Of a DNA stretch of 58,162 nt, positions 8,918-17,532 are shown piece by piece (within the stretch, counting starts at the first letter, position 1; every line of letters begins with the position of its first letter). The stretch is taken from positions 1 through 58,162 of the forward strand of contig QHMR01000011.1 in NCBI GenBank assembly GCA_003217875.1, read 5' to 3'. The translations under genes were made by a program, and so were the position numbers. The stretch comes from Verrucomicrobiota bacterium. GTDB lineage: Bacteria > Verrucomicrobiota > Verrucomicrobiia > Chthoniobacterales > UBA10450. A model generated the notes under the pieces. It did not search any database. It saw only the letters and a list, made by a program, of their open reading frames with translations, and was not told the DNA's origin.

Positions 8918-9283
8918 TTATTTTGTGCTCGGCAGCCCAGCAGCTTTCCAAGCTTTGAACCCGCCGGCCATGGAGCGGACGTTTTTGTAGCCCATTTTTT
9001 GCAGACTCTCAGCGGCCAGCGCAGAACGGCCGCCTCCGCCGCAGTGGCAAATAATCGTTGCGTTCATATCGGGAACTTTTTCTTCGACATCGAGCTCAAG
9101 AGTGCCGCGACTCAGGTGAATCGCGCCGGGAATATGTTGTTCGTCCCATTCGTCTTTCTCGCGGACATCGACAATCACCGCCTCGCTGCTTTGTAATTTC
9201 GATGCCGCATCCTGTGGCGAAATCTCAGTGATGTTTTTCTTCGCTTCGGCCACCAGTTTTTCAAAACGATTGTGCTCTGCCAT
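8918..9283 (-). CDS. Rhodanese-like domain protein
   Basis: The 121-residue single-domain protein carries the rhodanese CH2A-like motif VIVDVREKDEWDEQHIPGAIHL and the active loop with Cys81 in CHCGGGGRSALA, closing with Arg86. Stand-alone rhodaneses carry sulfane sulfur as a persulfide on the active cysteine and serve sulfur transfer or cyanide and thiosulfate handling in the cytoplasm. There is no signal peptide. The N-terminal 20 residues form a short helical extension. It stands 45 bp from the end of the ABC permease gene that follows on the left of its stop on the same strand, with no obvious functional tie. Confidence 0.88.
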   Translation of the reverse strand: MAEHNRFEKLVAEAKKNITEISPQDAASKLQSSEAVIVDVREKDEWDEQHIPGAIHLSRGTLELDVEEKVPDMNATIICHCGGGGRSALAAESLQKMGYKNVRSMAGGFKAWKAAGLPSTK

Positions 9284-9327
9284 TTCTAATAGAATCGACG
9301 GGCGCGGCGATGATGGTCTCTACCAAT

Positions 9328-10545
9328 TTATTCGTAGCGCAGGGCTTCAATGGGATCGAGCGCGGCGGCTTTGCGCGCGGGATAAAATCCAAAGAACACG
9401 CCGACGGCTGCGCTGAACAAAAATGCGATAGCAATTGAGCTGATCGAGATGAGCGTGGGCCAATGCGCGTAGATCGATAAGATGCGGGACGCGCCGATAC
9501 CGCAGATAATCCCAATCAGGCCGCCAACGGAACTCAGCGTCACAGCTTCAATGAGGAATTGTGTGAGAATGTCGATGCCATGCGCGCCCACCGCCATGCG
9601 CACACCGATTTCGCGCGTTCGTTCAGTCACGCTCACCAGCATGATGTTCATGATTCCGATTCCGCCGACCACGAGCGACACACCTGCGATTGCACCGAGC
9701 AATACCGTCATCACTCGCGAGGTGGCCGTGGCAGCTTCGGCGATTTCCTGTTGAGTGCGCACAGTGAAATCGTCATCGCGACCGGGCCGAATGTTATGCC
9801 GTTGTCGCAGCAACGAAATAATTTGCTGTTGCGCCGATGCGATCTGACCCGGGTCGCCCATTTGCACGTTCATGTTGCGCAAGGTCGTGCCACCAATCAC
9901 ACGTTTCATCGCGCTGGTGTACGGCATGACGACGATGTCGTCCTGATCCACACCCTGTGGGCTCAAGCCTTTGGGTGTCAGCACACCGGTAATCGTGAAC
10001 GGCACATTTTTGATGCGCAAAATCTGGCCGATGGGACTTTCGTTTCCGTAAATCTGCGTCGCGGTGGTGCGGCCAATAACGCACACTTTGTTCGCGCTCC
10101 GCACGTCCTGCGCCGTGAATGGCGCGCCGTCCGCCAGTGGCCATTGTCGAATATCAAAGTAATCCGCAGACTCCCCGAAAATCCGGGTGAACCAGTTTTG
10201 ATTTCCGGCGGCCACCTGCGTAGTCGAGACAACTTCTTCGCTTACGCCGATTACACCGGGCACTTCGCGCCGGATCGCCTCGGCATCTTCGATCTTCAAC
10301 GTGCCGGCGCCGCCCCAGCCGGTCCGAATACCACTTGCAGTCGTGCTCCCGGAAAAAATCAAAATCACATTTTCTCCGAGGCTGGCGATCTGTGCTTCCA
10401 CCTGCGCCTTCGCGCCATTGCCAATCCCGACCATCGCAATGACTGCGCCGACGCCGATGATGATACCCAGCGCGGTTAGCACCGAGCGCATTTTGTTTCG
10501 GCGTAAAGCGCGCAATGCAACGTTAAATGTGGGTGCGATTCTCAC
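9328..10545 (-). CDS. ABC transporter permease, MacB/FtsX type
   Basis: The 405-residue protein has the four-helix MacB/FtsX plan: one helix near 20-45 (SVLTALGIIIGVGAVIAMVG), a large periplasmic MacB-PCD domain (about 50-270), then three helices at about 285-390 with the conserved EIGVRMAVGA coupling loop, ending in ARKAAALDPIEALRYE. It starts with GTG. It forms the membrane part of a tripartite exporter with the ATPase and the adaptor encoded immediately upstream. Exported substrates of such MacAB-like systems range from peptides to lipoproteins and macrolides; none can be chosen here. Confidence 0.92.
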   Translation of the reverse strand: MRIAPTFNVALRALRRNKMRSVLTALGIIIGVGAVIAMVGIGNGAKAQVEAQIASLGENVILIFSGSTTASGIRTGWGGAGTLKIEDAEAIRREVPGVIGVSEEVVSTTQVAAGNQNWFTRIFGESADYFDIRQWPLADGAPFTAQDVRSANKVCVIGRTTATQIYGNESPIGQILRIKNVPFTITGVLTPKGLSPQGVDQDDIVVMPYTSAMKRVIGGTTLRNMNVQMGDPGQIASAQQQIISLLRQRHNIRPGRDDDFTVRTQQEIAEAATATSRVMTVLLGAIAGVSLVVGGIGIMNIMLVSVTERTREIGVRMAVGAHGIDILTQFLIEAVTLSSVGGLIGIICGIGASRILSIYAHWPTLISISSIAIAFLFSAAVGVFFGFYPARKAAALDPIEALRYE

Positions 10546-10550
10546 TGATT

Positions 10551-10574
10551 CGTTAAATCATTGAAGCGTTGAAG
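10551..10574. repeat. 8-bp tandem array at ABC ATPase/permease junction
   Basis: Three 8-base units (CGTTAAAT, CATTGAAG, CGTTGAAG) run from the permease start into the last codons of the ATPase gene. Read in gene direction the unit is of the CTTCAACG type, the same consensus as the array before the CcoN-like gene at 40.8 kb. Confidence 0.65.
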
Positions 10575-11361
10575 CGGGTTCCGGCGCGCCCTCGCCGGGG
10601 CGAGTAGTGTTTGGTCGCGCCCTACCATTTTGAAGCTGTGTTGCTGCAGTGGTCCGTTTTGAAACGGCATGATCCTCCAGAATTACGCCATCACGCATCA
10701 TTACACTGCGTTGCGCGTACGCGGCGATGTCCTGCTCGTGTGTCACCATGATGATTGTGATTCCGCTCTCGTTGAGCTGCTGGAAAATCCCCATGATCTC
10801 GACACTGGTTCGGCTGTCGAGATTCCCGGTCGGCTCGTCTGCAAGGAGGATTTCAGGCTCATTGATTAACGCCCGCGCAATTGCTACGCGCTGTTGCTGG
10901 CCGCCAGAGAGCTGGCTGGGATGATGATCTTCACGACCTGCGAGTCCAACCGATGCGAGCACGCGATCTGCTCTTTCACGAAGCTGCGCATGTGACAAGT
11001 GCTGTGTGCTGTAAACCAGCGGCAATTCCGCGTTTTCCCGCGCCGAAGTGCGTGGAAGGAGATTAAAATTCTGAAAAACGAAACCGATTTTGCGATTTCG
11101 AATGTCGGCGAGTTGATCGCGATCTAGTCCGGAAACATCCGCGTCATCGAGGAAATAACTACCGGAAGTCGGCCGGTCGAGACAGCCGAGGATATTCATG
11201 AGCGTCGATTTTCCCGAACCACTCGCGCCCATGAGAGCGACGAATTCGCCGCGCTTGATTTCGAGCGATACGCCGCATACAGCACGCACTTCCATTTCGC
11301 CCGTCTTATAGACCTTGTGCACGTCAACCAGCCTAACGAGCGCGCCGTTGTTTATATCCAT
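10558..11361 (-). CDS. ABC transporter ATP-binding protein, MacB/LolD type
   Basis: The 267-residue ATPase has Walker [10 protein letters not shown], the Q-loop [12 protein letters not shown], the ABC signature [15 protein letters not shown], Walker [13 protein letters not shown] and the H-loop VTHEQ. It is a stand-alone nucleotide-binding subunit that would dimerise and drive the permease encoded 12 bp downstream. The C-terminal tail of about 40 residues past the ATPase core is poor in conserved motifs; its last codons lie in an 8-bp repeat array, which suggests the stop has shifted as the array changed. The adaptor gene lies upstream in the same operon. Confidence 0.92.
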   Translation of the reverse strand: MDINNGALVRLVDVHKVYKTGEMEVRAVCGVSLEIKRGEFVALMGASGSGKSTLMNILGCLDRPTSGSYFLDDADVSGLDRDQLADIRNRKIGFVFQNFNLLPRTSARENAELPLVYSTQHLSHAQLRERADRVLASVGLAGREDHHPSQLSGGQQQRVAIARALINEPEILLADEPTGNLDSRTSVEIMGIFQQLNESGITIIMVTHEQDIAAYAQRSVMMRDGVILEDHAVSKRTTAATQLQNGRARPNTTRPGEGAPEPASTLQ

Positions 11362-11372
11362 TGATCAAATGT

Positions 11373-11454
11373 TGTAGCTGCGTCTCTGTGAGACGTGTGA
11401 CGCGAGCACTGTAAACACCTCAGCGTTCTCGCTTCGCATAGCGAAGCGGCTACA
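11373..11454. repeat. Inverted-repeat element with TGTAG...CTACA ends
   Basis: The intergenic element starts TGTAGCTGCGTCTC and ends AAGCGGCTACA, with terminal complementarity and an inner GCTTCGCATAGCGAAGC hairpin at about 11430-11447. It belongs with similar elements at 13580-13654 and 14905-14977. It lies between the adaptor and ATPase genes of one operon and would be transcribed with them. Confidence 0.65.
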
Positions 11455-11495
11455 GCGAGCTGCGATCAACACGACGAATTCTCTTTGCATCATCC

Positions 11496-12710
11496 TCATG
11501 GAAAGCGCCGCGGTCCGCCGGAGAACGGATTTGCCGCCGGAGATGCTGCCGGCGATTTCGACGCCAACTCGGCAGTGATAACGCGATCGCCTTCCTTCAA
11601 TCCTTCCATGACTTCCGTCACGATACCGTCGCTGATCCCTGTCTTGATCTGCACGGGTTGCGGTCGGCCACCGGACAAAAGATAGACGGTCCGCGCACTG
11701 GTGCCGCGCTCGCGTCCTGCGCCGCGTTGCGCACCGGTTGGCGTGCGCGGTTTCGATTCATTGCTCCCGGCTCTCGGTCCAGTCATTTGTCCGGACGCCG
11801 CTTCTGCCGCGCGATAGCGCAGCGCCGCGTTTTTGATCTGCAACACGTTGTCCTTGTGCGCGACGACAATTGAAACGTTCGCCGTCATTCCGGGCTTCAA
11901 CTTCAAATCCGGATTACTTACACCGATCACCGTGTCGTAAGTCACCACGTTTTGCACCGTGATGGGTGCGTTTCGCACCTGGACGACTTTGCCGTGGAAA
12001 GTGCGCATTGGGAAGGCGTCCACAGTGAAATCGACATCCTGCCCAACCTCCAGAACACCGACGTCAGCCTCAGCCACATTCGCGTCGATCTGCATTTTAG
12101 TCAGATCGTTGGCGATCTGAAAAATGACTGGCGCCTGCAAACTGGCCGCGACCGTTTGCCCGACATCCACGCTGCGGGAGATCACCACACCATCGATCGG
12201 CGATGTGATTGTGCAGTGGTCAAGGTCCGCCTTTGCTTTATCCAGCGCGCCTTGTTTAATTTTCACATTGGCTTCCGCTTGGTGCAGGTTTGCTACTGCC
12301 TGATCGAGATCCGCTTTGGATGAAGTTTTTTTAGCAAACAGCTCTTCTGTGCGTGTGGCGTTCAGTTTCGCGAGCTCCAGCGCGGCCTGCGCGCTGGCGA
12401 GATCGCCTTCTGCCTGAGTGACTGTCGCCTGAAAAAGTGCTGGATCGATTTGCGCGACCACGTGGCCTGCTTTGACCTGTGAATTAAAATCTGCAAACAA
12501 CTTTGCGATATTTCCTGAGACCTGGCTGCCCACCTGCACGTTTACGACGGGGTTGAGCGTACCCGTCGCGGTTACTGCCTGTGTAATCGGACCGCGCGTG
12601 ACAATGGAGATCTGATAATTTTCAGCCACGGCGTTGCGGCACTGGCGCACCACGGAGGCGACAATGAGCAGCGCGACGATGAGGACGACCCACGGCAAAA
12701 AACGTTTCAT
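11496..12710 (-). CDS. Periplasmic adaptor (membrane fusion protein), MacA-like
   Basis: The 404-residue protein has a single N-terminal membrane anchor (about 4-22), a first half lipoyl motif (VSGNIAKLF), a long alpha-helical hairpin of about 95-175 rich in Ala, Lys and Glu, the second lipoyl half (ITSPIDGVVISRSVDVGQTV) and a beta-barrel domain. The C-terminal region contains a Pro/Arg/Gly-rich linker at about 300-335 before the last membrane-proximal domain. It would link the MacB-like permease to an outer-membrane channel; no TolC gene is seen here. It is the first gene of the three-gene operon. Confidence 0.92.
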   Translation of the reverse strand: MKRFLPWVVLIVALLIVASVVRQCRNAVAENYQISIVTRGPITQAVTATGTLNPVVNVQVGSQVSGNIAKLFADFNSQVKAGHVVAQIDPALFQATVTQAEGDLASAQAALELAKLNATRTEELFAKKTSSKADLDQAVANLHQAEANVKIKQGALDKAKADLDHCTITSPIDGVVISRSVDVGQTVAASLQAPVIFQIANDLTKMQIDANVAEADVGVLEVGQDVDFTVDAFPMRTFHGKVVQVRNAPITVQNVVTYDTVIGVSNPDLKLKPGMTANVSIVVAHKDNVLQIKNAALRYRAAEAASGQMTGPRAGSNESKPRTPTGAQRGAGRERGTSARTVYLLSGGRPQPVQIKTGISDGIVTEVMEGLKEGDRVITAELASKSPAASPAANPFSGGPRRFP

Positions 12711-12756
12711 TCAAGTGGCGGTTGACTGCGCCTACAAATAGCGACAGGAACAAGCG

Positions 12757-13551
12757 ATGCGCCGTTACATCGAAATCTATTCCATCATGCTGCGCAACTC
12801 GCTCATTCGGGAGATGAGTTTCAAGGCGAACTTCCTCCTGTGGATGATCGTCGAAGTTCTTTGGTTCTGCGGCCAGATCGTCTTTTTTAGCATCATCTTC
12901 GGCAATGTGGACCGAATTGGCGACTGGACAAAGTGGGAGGTGGTGCTGCTGGTAGGCACGCACCAGATGATCGCACAACTTTTCCAGGCGTTCTTCTTCG
13001 TGAACGTCGCAAACATTCCAGAGCTAGTGCGCACCGGAAGGCTGGACTCACTGCTCGTCCTACCGATCGACAGCCAATTTGCCGTGTCCACGAAACAATT
13101 CGGTCTGGACAGCATCGTCAACGCGGCGCTCGGAGGCGTGGTAGTCTGCTTCTCCCTTTCGCGCCTAGACCTTATGCCGAATCTCACGTCAATCTCGCTA
13201 TACCTGATTGCACTCGGATTCGGCATTGCCGTGCATTATTCGATCATGCTCGGCCTGGCGGCCATGAGTTTTTGGATCATCCGCGCGCAGGGACTGGTCT
13301 ATGGCTATTTTAATTTTCTGAACATTGCGCGTTATCCGGACGCGATTTTCCCGCGACTCTTCCGCATAATTTTTGGCTGGATCATTCCGGTAGTCATTAT
13401 TGCGAATATTCCCGCCCGACTGCTTATCAAATCACTTGGGCAACCGTTTCCACTGATGCTTCACCTGGTTCTCGCATCGAGTGTTGTGTTTTGGCTTTCG
13501 CGTGTCTTCTGGAAATTTGCTCTGCGGCATTACTCCAGCGCAAGCTCGTGA
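12757..13551 (+). CDS. ABC-2 type permease (DUF990-like)
   Basis: The 264-residue protein has six predicted membrane segments, an amphipathic start (RRYIEIYSIMLRNSLIREMSFKANF) and the conserved block RTGRLDSLLVLPIDSQF that marks the DUF990 branch of ABC-2 permeases. These usually work as pairs of permeases with one ATPase in export of unknown substrates. Neither a second permease nor an ATPase of that type lies next to it, so it is an orphan here. It is divergently arranged with the MacA-like adaptor, 46 bp apart, so the two share a short bidirectional promoter region. Confidence 0.85.
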   Translation: MRRYIEIYSIMLRNSLIREMSFKANFLLWMIVEVLWFCGQIVFFSIIFGNVDRIGDWTKWEVVLLVGTHQMIAQLFQAFFFVNVANIPELVRTGRLDSLLVLPIDSQFAVSTKQFGLDSIVNAALGGVVVCFSLSRLDLMPNLTSISLYLIALGFGIAVHYSIMLGLAAMSFWIIRAQGLVYGYFNFLNIARYPDAIFPRLFRIIFGWIIPVVIIANIPARLLIKSLGQPFPLMLHLVLASSVVFWLSRVFWKFALRHYSSASS

Positions 13552-13579
13552 ATGCAGGGCGCAACGTAGCGAAAATGGC

Positions 13580-13654
13580 TGTAGCGTCCGCTGTCCTCAG
13601 CTGATGATCGTTCGAAGCCGCAACTCCGCTGCGTTGAGGGCAGAGCACGCTACA
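13580..13654. repeat. 75-bp inverted-repeat element with TGTAGCG ends
   Basis: The element opens TGTAGCGTCC and closes GCACGCTACA. About 22 bases at each end are complementary with a few mismatches. It fills part of the gap between the ABC-2 permease and dksA and resembles the elements at 11373 and 14905. Confidence 0.7.
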
Positions 13655-13773
13655 ATCAAGATTATAAGCGACACAGCTGAAATTTTGGCCGAATCCGCTT
13701 GCGCGCTCGGCGAAATGTTCTTAATTAAGCGTCCATTTTTCCTGCGCTGGGCGATTAGAAGGCGCTTACAACC

Positions 13774-14478
13774 ATGGCAAGACCAACCAAAAAGAAGAGT
13801 TCTGCAAAGAAATCGGCTGCGCGTAAGCCGCGACCAGTCCGCAAGATTCGCGCCAAGAAGGCTCGGCGTCGCGAGCCTGCGTCGCGGCAGACGGATTCGA
13901 AAAGGAGCGCGCGTGGCACCAAGGCCGCGCGACCTTCGGCGAAAAGCAGACGGCAAAGCACCGAGTCGCCTGCGATTCTGCTGGGTCTGAATCACCGCGA
14001 AAAGAAGCTGGACCCATTCATGCACCAGCAAAAACAAAAGCTCCTCCAGCTTCGCGATGCGATGGTGGATTCGATGGCCGGTGTAGCCCAGGGAACTCTG
14101 CGCTCCCGCGCTGAAGGCAGCGAGGCCTCTGCATTTGGCATGCACCAAGCAGATGCCGGATCGGACGCGTACGACCGCGATTTTGCGTTGAGTTTGCTTT
14201 CGCAGGAGCAGGACGCGCTTTACGAAATTGACGAGGCTCTCAAGCGCATCGAGCTGGGGACCTACGGAAAGTGCGAAATGTCCGGAAAATCAATCCCGCG
14301 TGCGCGACTTGAAGCAATCCCGTTCGCTCGTTTCACCGTCGAATGCCAATCGCAGTTGGAAAGGCAGAATAGAGCATCCCGCGTTCGTCAATCGGTCACC
14401 TCCTTGTTCGGCCTGACTGAGGAAGAAGGGGGCGACGCCGAGGAAGAGGAAGCTGCGCCAACTGAAGTGAAGGAGTAG
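13774..14478 (+). CDS. TraR/DksA family regulator with basic N-terminal tail
   Basis: The 234-residue protein has three parts. Residues 1-65 are Lys/Arg/Ala-rich and histone-like. Residues about 80-165 form the coiled-coil with the DxxD-like tip ([10 protein letters not shown]). The C-terminal domain holds the zinc-finger remnant [20 protein letters not shown]. Only Cys167 and Cys191 of the usual four zinc cysteines remain; the partners are Ser170 and Thr188. Family members bind the RNA polymerase secondary channel and modify promoter response, often with ppGpp. The acidic tail ends 5 bp before the L33 gene, so it is probably co-transcribed with rpmG and rpsR. Alternative: a DksA-like protein without zinc. 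Confidence 0.85.
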   Translation: MARPTKKKSSAKKSAARKPRPVRKIRAKKARRREPASRQTDSKRSARGTKAARPSAKSRRQSTESPAILLGLNHREKKLDPFMHQQKQKLLQLRDAMVDSMAGVAQGTLRSRAEGSEASAFGMHQADAGSDAYDRDFALSLLSQEQDALYEIDEALKRIELGTYGKCEMSGKSIPRARLEAIPFARFTVECQSQLERQNRASRVRQSVTSLFGLTEEEGGDAEEEEAAPTEVKE

Positions 14479-14483
14479 CGGAA

Positions 14484-14657
14484 ATGGCGCAGGAAATTGT
14501 CACTCTGGAATGCACCGAGGCGAAAGCCTTAGGCAAACCGACTTCGCGCTACATGACCACGCGAAATAAAAAGAGCCCGCGCACGCCAAATCGGCTCGAG
14601 AAAAAGAAATACAATCCGTTTCTGCGGCGACACACGTTGCACCGCGAGACCAAGTAA
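14484..14657 (+). CDS. rpmG: 50S ribosomal protein L33
   Basis: A 57-residue basic protein starts with ATG five bases after the dksA stop. It shows [38 protein letters not shown] and [12 protein letters not shown], the standard L33 pattern. It has a single cysteine and so is of the zinc-free type. It lies between dksA-like and rpsR; L33 next to S18 is a known ribosomal arrangement. Confidence 0.93.
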   Translation: MAQEIVTLECTEAKALGKPTSRYMTTRNKKSPRTPNRLEKKKYNPFLRRHTLHRETK

Positions 14658-14663
14658 CCGTTG

Positions 14664-14903
14664 ATGCAGCCAAAAACGCCAAAACGCCGTTCCGCGTTCC
14701 GTCGCGCCAATCGTCCAATGCCGCGGCGCCGGATCGATATTGCTCTCGAAGCAATCGATTACAAGAATCCCGATCTCCTGAAAAAATTCGTTACTGAGAG
14801 CGGCAAGATCCTGCCTCGCCGCGTGACCGGCATGCCGGCATACATGCACCGCAAAATCACGCGGGAGATCAAGCGCAGCCGCTCGGTCCTGTTGATGAAA
14901 TAG
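14664..14903 (+). CDS. rpsR: 30S ribosomal protein S18
   Basis: The 79-residue protein has the S18 core: [19 protein letters not shown], then [22 protein letters not shown] and a short tail. The start is placed at ATG 14664; a TTG lies one codon earlier. The gene follows rpmG by 6 bp. It has a slightly longer Arg/Pro-rich N-terminus ([17 protein letters not shown]) than E. coli S18, common outside Proteobacteria. An inverted-repeat element begins two bases after its stop codon and may end the transcript. Confidence 0.95.
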   Translation: MQPKTPKRRSAFRRANRPMPRRRIDIALEAIDYKNPDLLKKFVTESGKILPRRVTGMPAYMHRKITREIKRSRSVLLMK

Positions 14904-14904
14904 A

Positions 14905-14977
14905 TGTAGAGGCGCTTGTGCCAAGCGCCTGTTTTGCCTGGTTGTCGGGTTCGGCGTTTGACACAAACGCCGCTACA
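14905..14977. repeat. 73-bp inverted-repeat element with TGTAG...CTACA ends
   Basis: The ends TGTAGAGGCGCTTGTG and CACAAACGCCGCTACA are complementary over about 16 bases with three mismatches. Each arm also contains its own small palindrome (GGCGCTTGTGCCAAGCGCC; GGCGTTTGACACAAACGCC). It lies between the convergent rpsR and relE-like genes, where it could act as a two-way transcription end. Confidence 0.75.
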
Positions 14978-15016
14978 CCGGCAATTGACGTTAGAGATTT
15001 GCTTCGGCGTTCTTGG

Positions 15017-15379
15017 TTACGCCTTCCGCGTCTTCTCGCCCTGCTCGATTAACTTCCAGAATTCGCGCGTCTCGCCCAGTTGGGCATCTTCAGAAACGGG
15101 CAGTTTGCTGCGGAAAAGAAAATCGCGAAACGTGTTCTTGTGTAAAACGCGGTGCACCTTGATGCCTTCGTCGGTCTTCGCGAAATAAATCCGATAATCT
15201 TTTGCGCGATAGCGATACAATTTTTTTCCATCGCGCTCGATCACGCCAAATCGTTCCGAATCGACATGCTCCAGGTCCTCTGGCAAAATTTGAAATTCGG
15301 CAAGTAACTCGAGCTGCAATTTCTTCGGGAGCGCCGAGATCTCGGCCGCGCTCAGCTCGTTGAAGATAATTTGGAACAT
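15017..15379 (-). CDS. RelE/ParE-fold protein without visible antitoxin
   Basis: The 120-residue protein contains the RelE-type strand pattern KKLYRYRAKDYRIYFAKTDEGIKVHRVLHKN at about 50-82, with Arg, Tyr and His in places typical of the mRNA-cleaving fold. A C-terminal helical extension of about 35 residues is unusual for RelE toxins. It starts 6 bp after the alr stop codon, so it is the last gene of the alr operon. No antitoxin gene adjoins it on either side. It could be a domesticated, non-toxic member or a regulator of translation; this is inference from its housekeeping setting. Confidence 0.7.
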   Translation of the reverse strand: MFQIIFNELSAAEISALPKKLQLELLAEFQILPEDLEHVDSERFGVIERDGKKLYRYRAKDYRIYFAKTDEGIKVHRVLHKNTFRDFLFRSKLPVSEDAQLGETREFWKLIEQGEKTRKA

Positions 15380-15385
15380 CGGCGA

Positions 15386-16474
15386 TCAAACATAAACCCG
15401 TCGCACACGCGTGCCAATGCGGGTAACGATTTCCCATGGAATAGTGCCGGCCTTTTCAGCGAGTTCTGCGCAGGTGACTTCCTCACTCCCATCGCGCCCC
15501 ATGAGAACAACGTCGTCACCGACTTGCACAGCCTCGACCTTGCTTACGTCGATCATCATCAAATCCATTGTTACTCGGCCAATGATCGCGCAGCGTTGAC
15601 CTCGCACCAAGACGGTCGCGTCGCGGTTCGAAAGATGCCATGGATACCCATCGGCGTAACCGGCTGATAGCGTCGCAATCCGCATTTTTTGCGGAGCGAT
15701 GAAGGTGCGACCGTAACTGATGGAGCTCCCTTTTGGCATGTCGCGCACCAGAGCAATTCGCGTTTTCCATGTCATCGCTGGCTGGAGCAGCTTTTGAAAT
15801 TCCGGCAGTGGGGAAATCCCGTAGAGAACGATGCCTGCGCGCACAATGTCGAACTCCGAAGGATTGAACGCCAGCGTGCCTGCGCTTTGCAACACGTGCG
15901 CTTTGTAAGGTCCTGGAACTTCAGCGCGAATCTGCTGAAGGATGTTTTGAAATCGGACAAGCTGGCCCCGCGTGTATTCCGCATCTTCGTTAGACACTGG
16001 CAGATGGGTCGAGATGCTGTGGATTGCGATGTTCGGCAACGCTACGACCCGTTTGAAAACCTCGGACGCTTCACTTTCCACCACGCCCATTCGCCCCATG
16101 CCAGTGTCGATCTTGAAGTTGATAGCCGCCGACCTGAGTTGACTGAATGCTTGGGCTTCTTCGAGACTGGAGATCGTGGGAATAAATCCGCATTCCGCGA
16201 TTGTTGATCTCTCCTCCGGAGTTGCGGGCCCGAGAATCACGACCGGATGCGGGACGACTTCGCGCAGCGCAAGCGCCTCTTGCAGATTTGCGACGCCAAA
16301 TAGTTGTGCGTCATCTGCCAACGTCTGGGCCACGCCGATCAAACCGTGACCGTAAGCGTTGGCTTTTACCACCGCGAGCATTTCGGCGGAACCGATTCGA
16401 TCACGCACCACCTTTGCATTGTGCCGTAGTGCATTTCGATCGATTTCAGCCCAGCAACGAAAAGTTTCTTTCAT
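15386..16474 (-). CDS. alr: Alanine racemase
   Basis: The 362-residue protein has the PLP-binding motif VVKANAYGHG with Lys37, the barrel strand signatures KIDTGMGRMGV and SAGYADGYPW, the active region SISYGRTFIA, and the C-terminal domain with GRVTMDLMMIDVS. It interconverts L- and D-alanine for peptidoglycan. The start at 16474 fits the family; an in-frame ATG at 16501 would add nine residues (MRTCCSRLK). It lies between tsaB and the relE-like gene in a seven-gene minus-strand operon. Confidence 0.95.
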   Translation of the reverse strand: MKETFRCWAEIDRNALRHNAKVVRDRIGSAEMLAVVKANAYGHGLIGVAQTLADDAQLFGVANLQEALALREVVPHPVVILGPATPEERSTIAECGFIPTISSLEEAQAFSQLRSAAINFKIDTGMGRMGVVESEASEVFKRVVALPNIAIHSISTHLPVSNEDAEYTRGQLVRFQNILQQIRAEVPGPYKAHVLQSAGTLAFNPSEFDIVRAGIVLYGISPLPEFQKLLQPAMTWKTRIALVRDMPKGSSISYGRTFIAPQKMRIATLSAGYADGYPWHLSNRDATVLVRGQRCAIIGRVTMDLMMIDVSKVEAVQVGDDVVLMGRDGSEEVTCAELAEKAGTIPWEIVTRIGTRVRRVYV

Positions 16475-16519
16475 CTTTAATCGCGAACAACATGTCCGCA
16501 CAGCGCACTGGCCACAAGG

Positions 16520-17122
16520 CTATGTTCCTGTCTTCGGAATCGTGACGTATGGCTCGCGAAGGTAGATTGGCTCGAGGGGAGGCAATTGAAAATCGCGTGT
16601 CGAATCCCGGGCCAGGCGCGCGAGTACGCGCGCAGAGGGATACTGAACGACCGCTGTTGTAAATTGGGCCAGCGATTCAGAACAAAAAATGGGCGTGTCG
16701 AGTGTGGTGAGTTTTTTCTGAAGTTGCTTTTCAGAAAACAAAATCGGGCCTTCTAAGAGTTTGCGGTCGCGGATTCGCGCGAAGAAAAACGAATTCCTGC
16801 GGGCATCCCCGATCGCACAGTATTCTCGCCCGTCGGACTCCATGGCGCAGATGGAAGGAAAACCAATCAGGCGCGCGCCGGAAGAAACTTGCAAGCCGAT
16901 TGCAGCGGAAATGGCGATGCGCGTCCCTGCGTACGAACCAGGGCCAAGGCCAACAAGGATGGTGTCTGGCGCGCCAAATTTTTTCATTACAGCATCGAGG
17001 TTCTCGAAAAATGCAGCAGAATTCTTTCGCTCGTTTGGCCATTCGCGTGCAACCTCAACTTCGCCATCCAGCCACGCCAGGCTACCCCGCGACGTGGAAA
17101 GTTCTAACGCGAGAATTTTCAT
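16520..17122 (-). CDS. tsaB: tRNA threonylcarbamoyladenosine biosynthesis protein TsaB
   Basis: The 200-residue protein begins MKILALELSTSRGSLAW and has the ASKHA-type glycine motif VGLGPGSYAGTRIAIS at about 57-73, both diagnostic for TsaB. TsaB joins TsaD and TsaE in making t6A37 of ANN-decoding tRNAs. Its ATG overlaps the tsaE stop (ATGA at 17119-17122), a sign of translational coupling. It is a little shorter than E. coli TsaB (231). TsaD is not in the window. Confidence 0.93.
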   Translation of the reverse strand: MKILALELSTSRGSLAWLDGEVEVAREWPNERKNSAAFFENLDAVMKKFGAPDTILVGLGPGSYAGTRIAISAAIGLQVSSGARLIGFPSICAMESDGREYCAIGDARRNSFFFARIRDRKLLEGPILFSEKQLQKKLTTLDTPIFCSESLAQFTTAVVQYPSARVLARLARDSTRDFQLPPLEPIYLREPYVTIPKTGT

Positions 17123-17532
17123 TGCAGGGTAATCGCCCGCTGATTTTCCGATTTTATCTCAAACAAAATCCACCGCGCTTGTTCGGGAATGAATTTGGGA
17201 AAACGGTCGGCCCATTCGATTACTGAGAGGCCGTCACCGAAGAAGTAATCATCGAGGCCAAGTCGTTCGACGGATTGTCTGTCTTCCACACGAAAAAAAT
17301 CGAAATGATAAACGGGTAGTCGTCCTCCTCGATATTCGTGCAGGATGGTGAATGTGGGGCTCGTCACACTGGCACTGCTATCCAACCCGGCGACCAGACC
17401 TTTGACGAAGGACGTTTTACCGCTCCCCAAGTCTCCCTTGAGAGCCAAAATTGATCCGACGCTGATATGCTCTGCGAGTCGCCGCCCAATCGCTTCCGTC
17501 TCAGTCGGACTGTTGGAAATGAACGTAGCCAC
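17119..17532 (-). CDS. tsaE: tRNA threonylcarbamoyladenosine biosynthesis ATPase TsaE
   Basis: The protein carries the P-loop LKGDLGSGKTSFVKGL, switch SPTFTILHEY, the HFDFFRVED strand and the VIEWADRF motif of TsaE. The start is placed at GTG 17532 (MATFISNSP), giving 137 residues and a 32-bp overlap with the end of thiL. A longer reading from 17580 would add 16 residues encoded by the 7-bp tandem array (IENRKSKIENY) and is less likely to be native. TsaE is the ATPase that cycles the TsaBD complex. It is coupled to tsaB downstream by an ATGA overlap. Confidence 0.92.
   Translation of the reverse strand: MATFISNSPTETEAIGRRLAEHISVGSILALKGDLGSGKTSFVKGLVAGLDSSASVTSPTFTILHEYRGGRLPVYHFDFFRVEDRQSVERLGLDDYFFGDGLSVIEWADRFPKFIPEQARWILFEIKSENQRAITLQ

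Noticed and set aside
9559-10479. A 306-codon plus-strand frame opposite the MacB-like permease
   Set aside because: The permease on the minus strand is unambiguous; the opposite frame is His/Arg/Asp-rich in the manner of antisense shadows.
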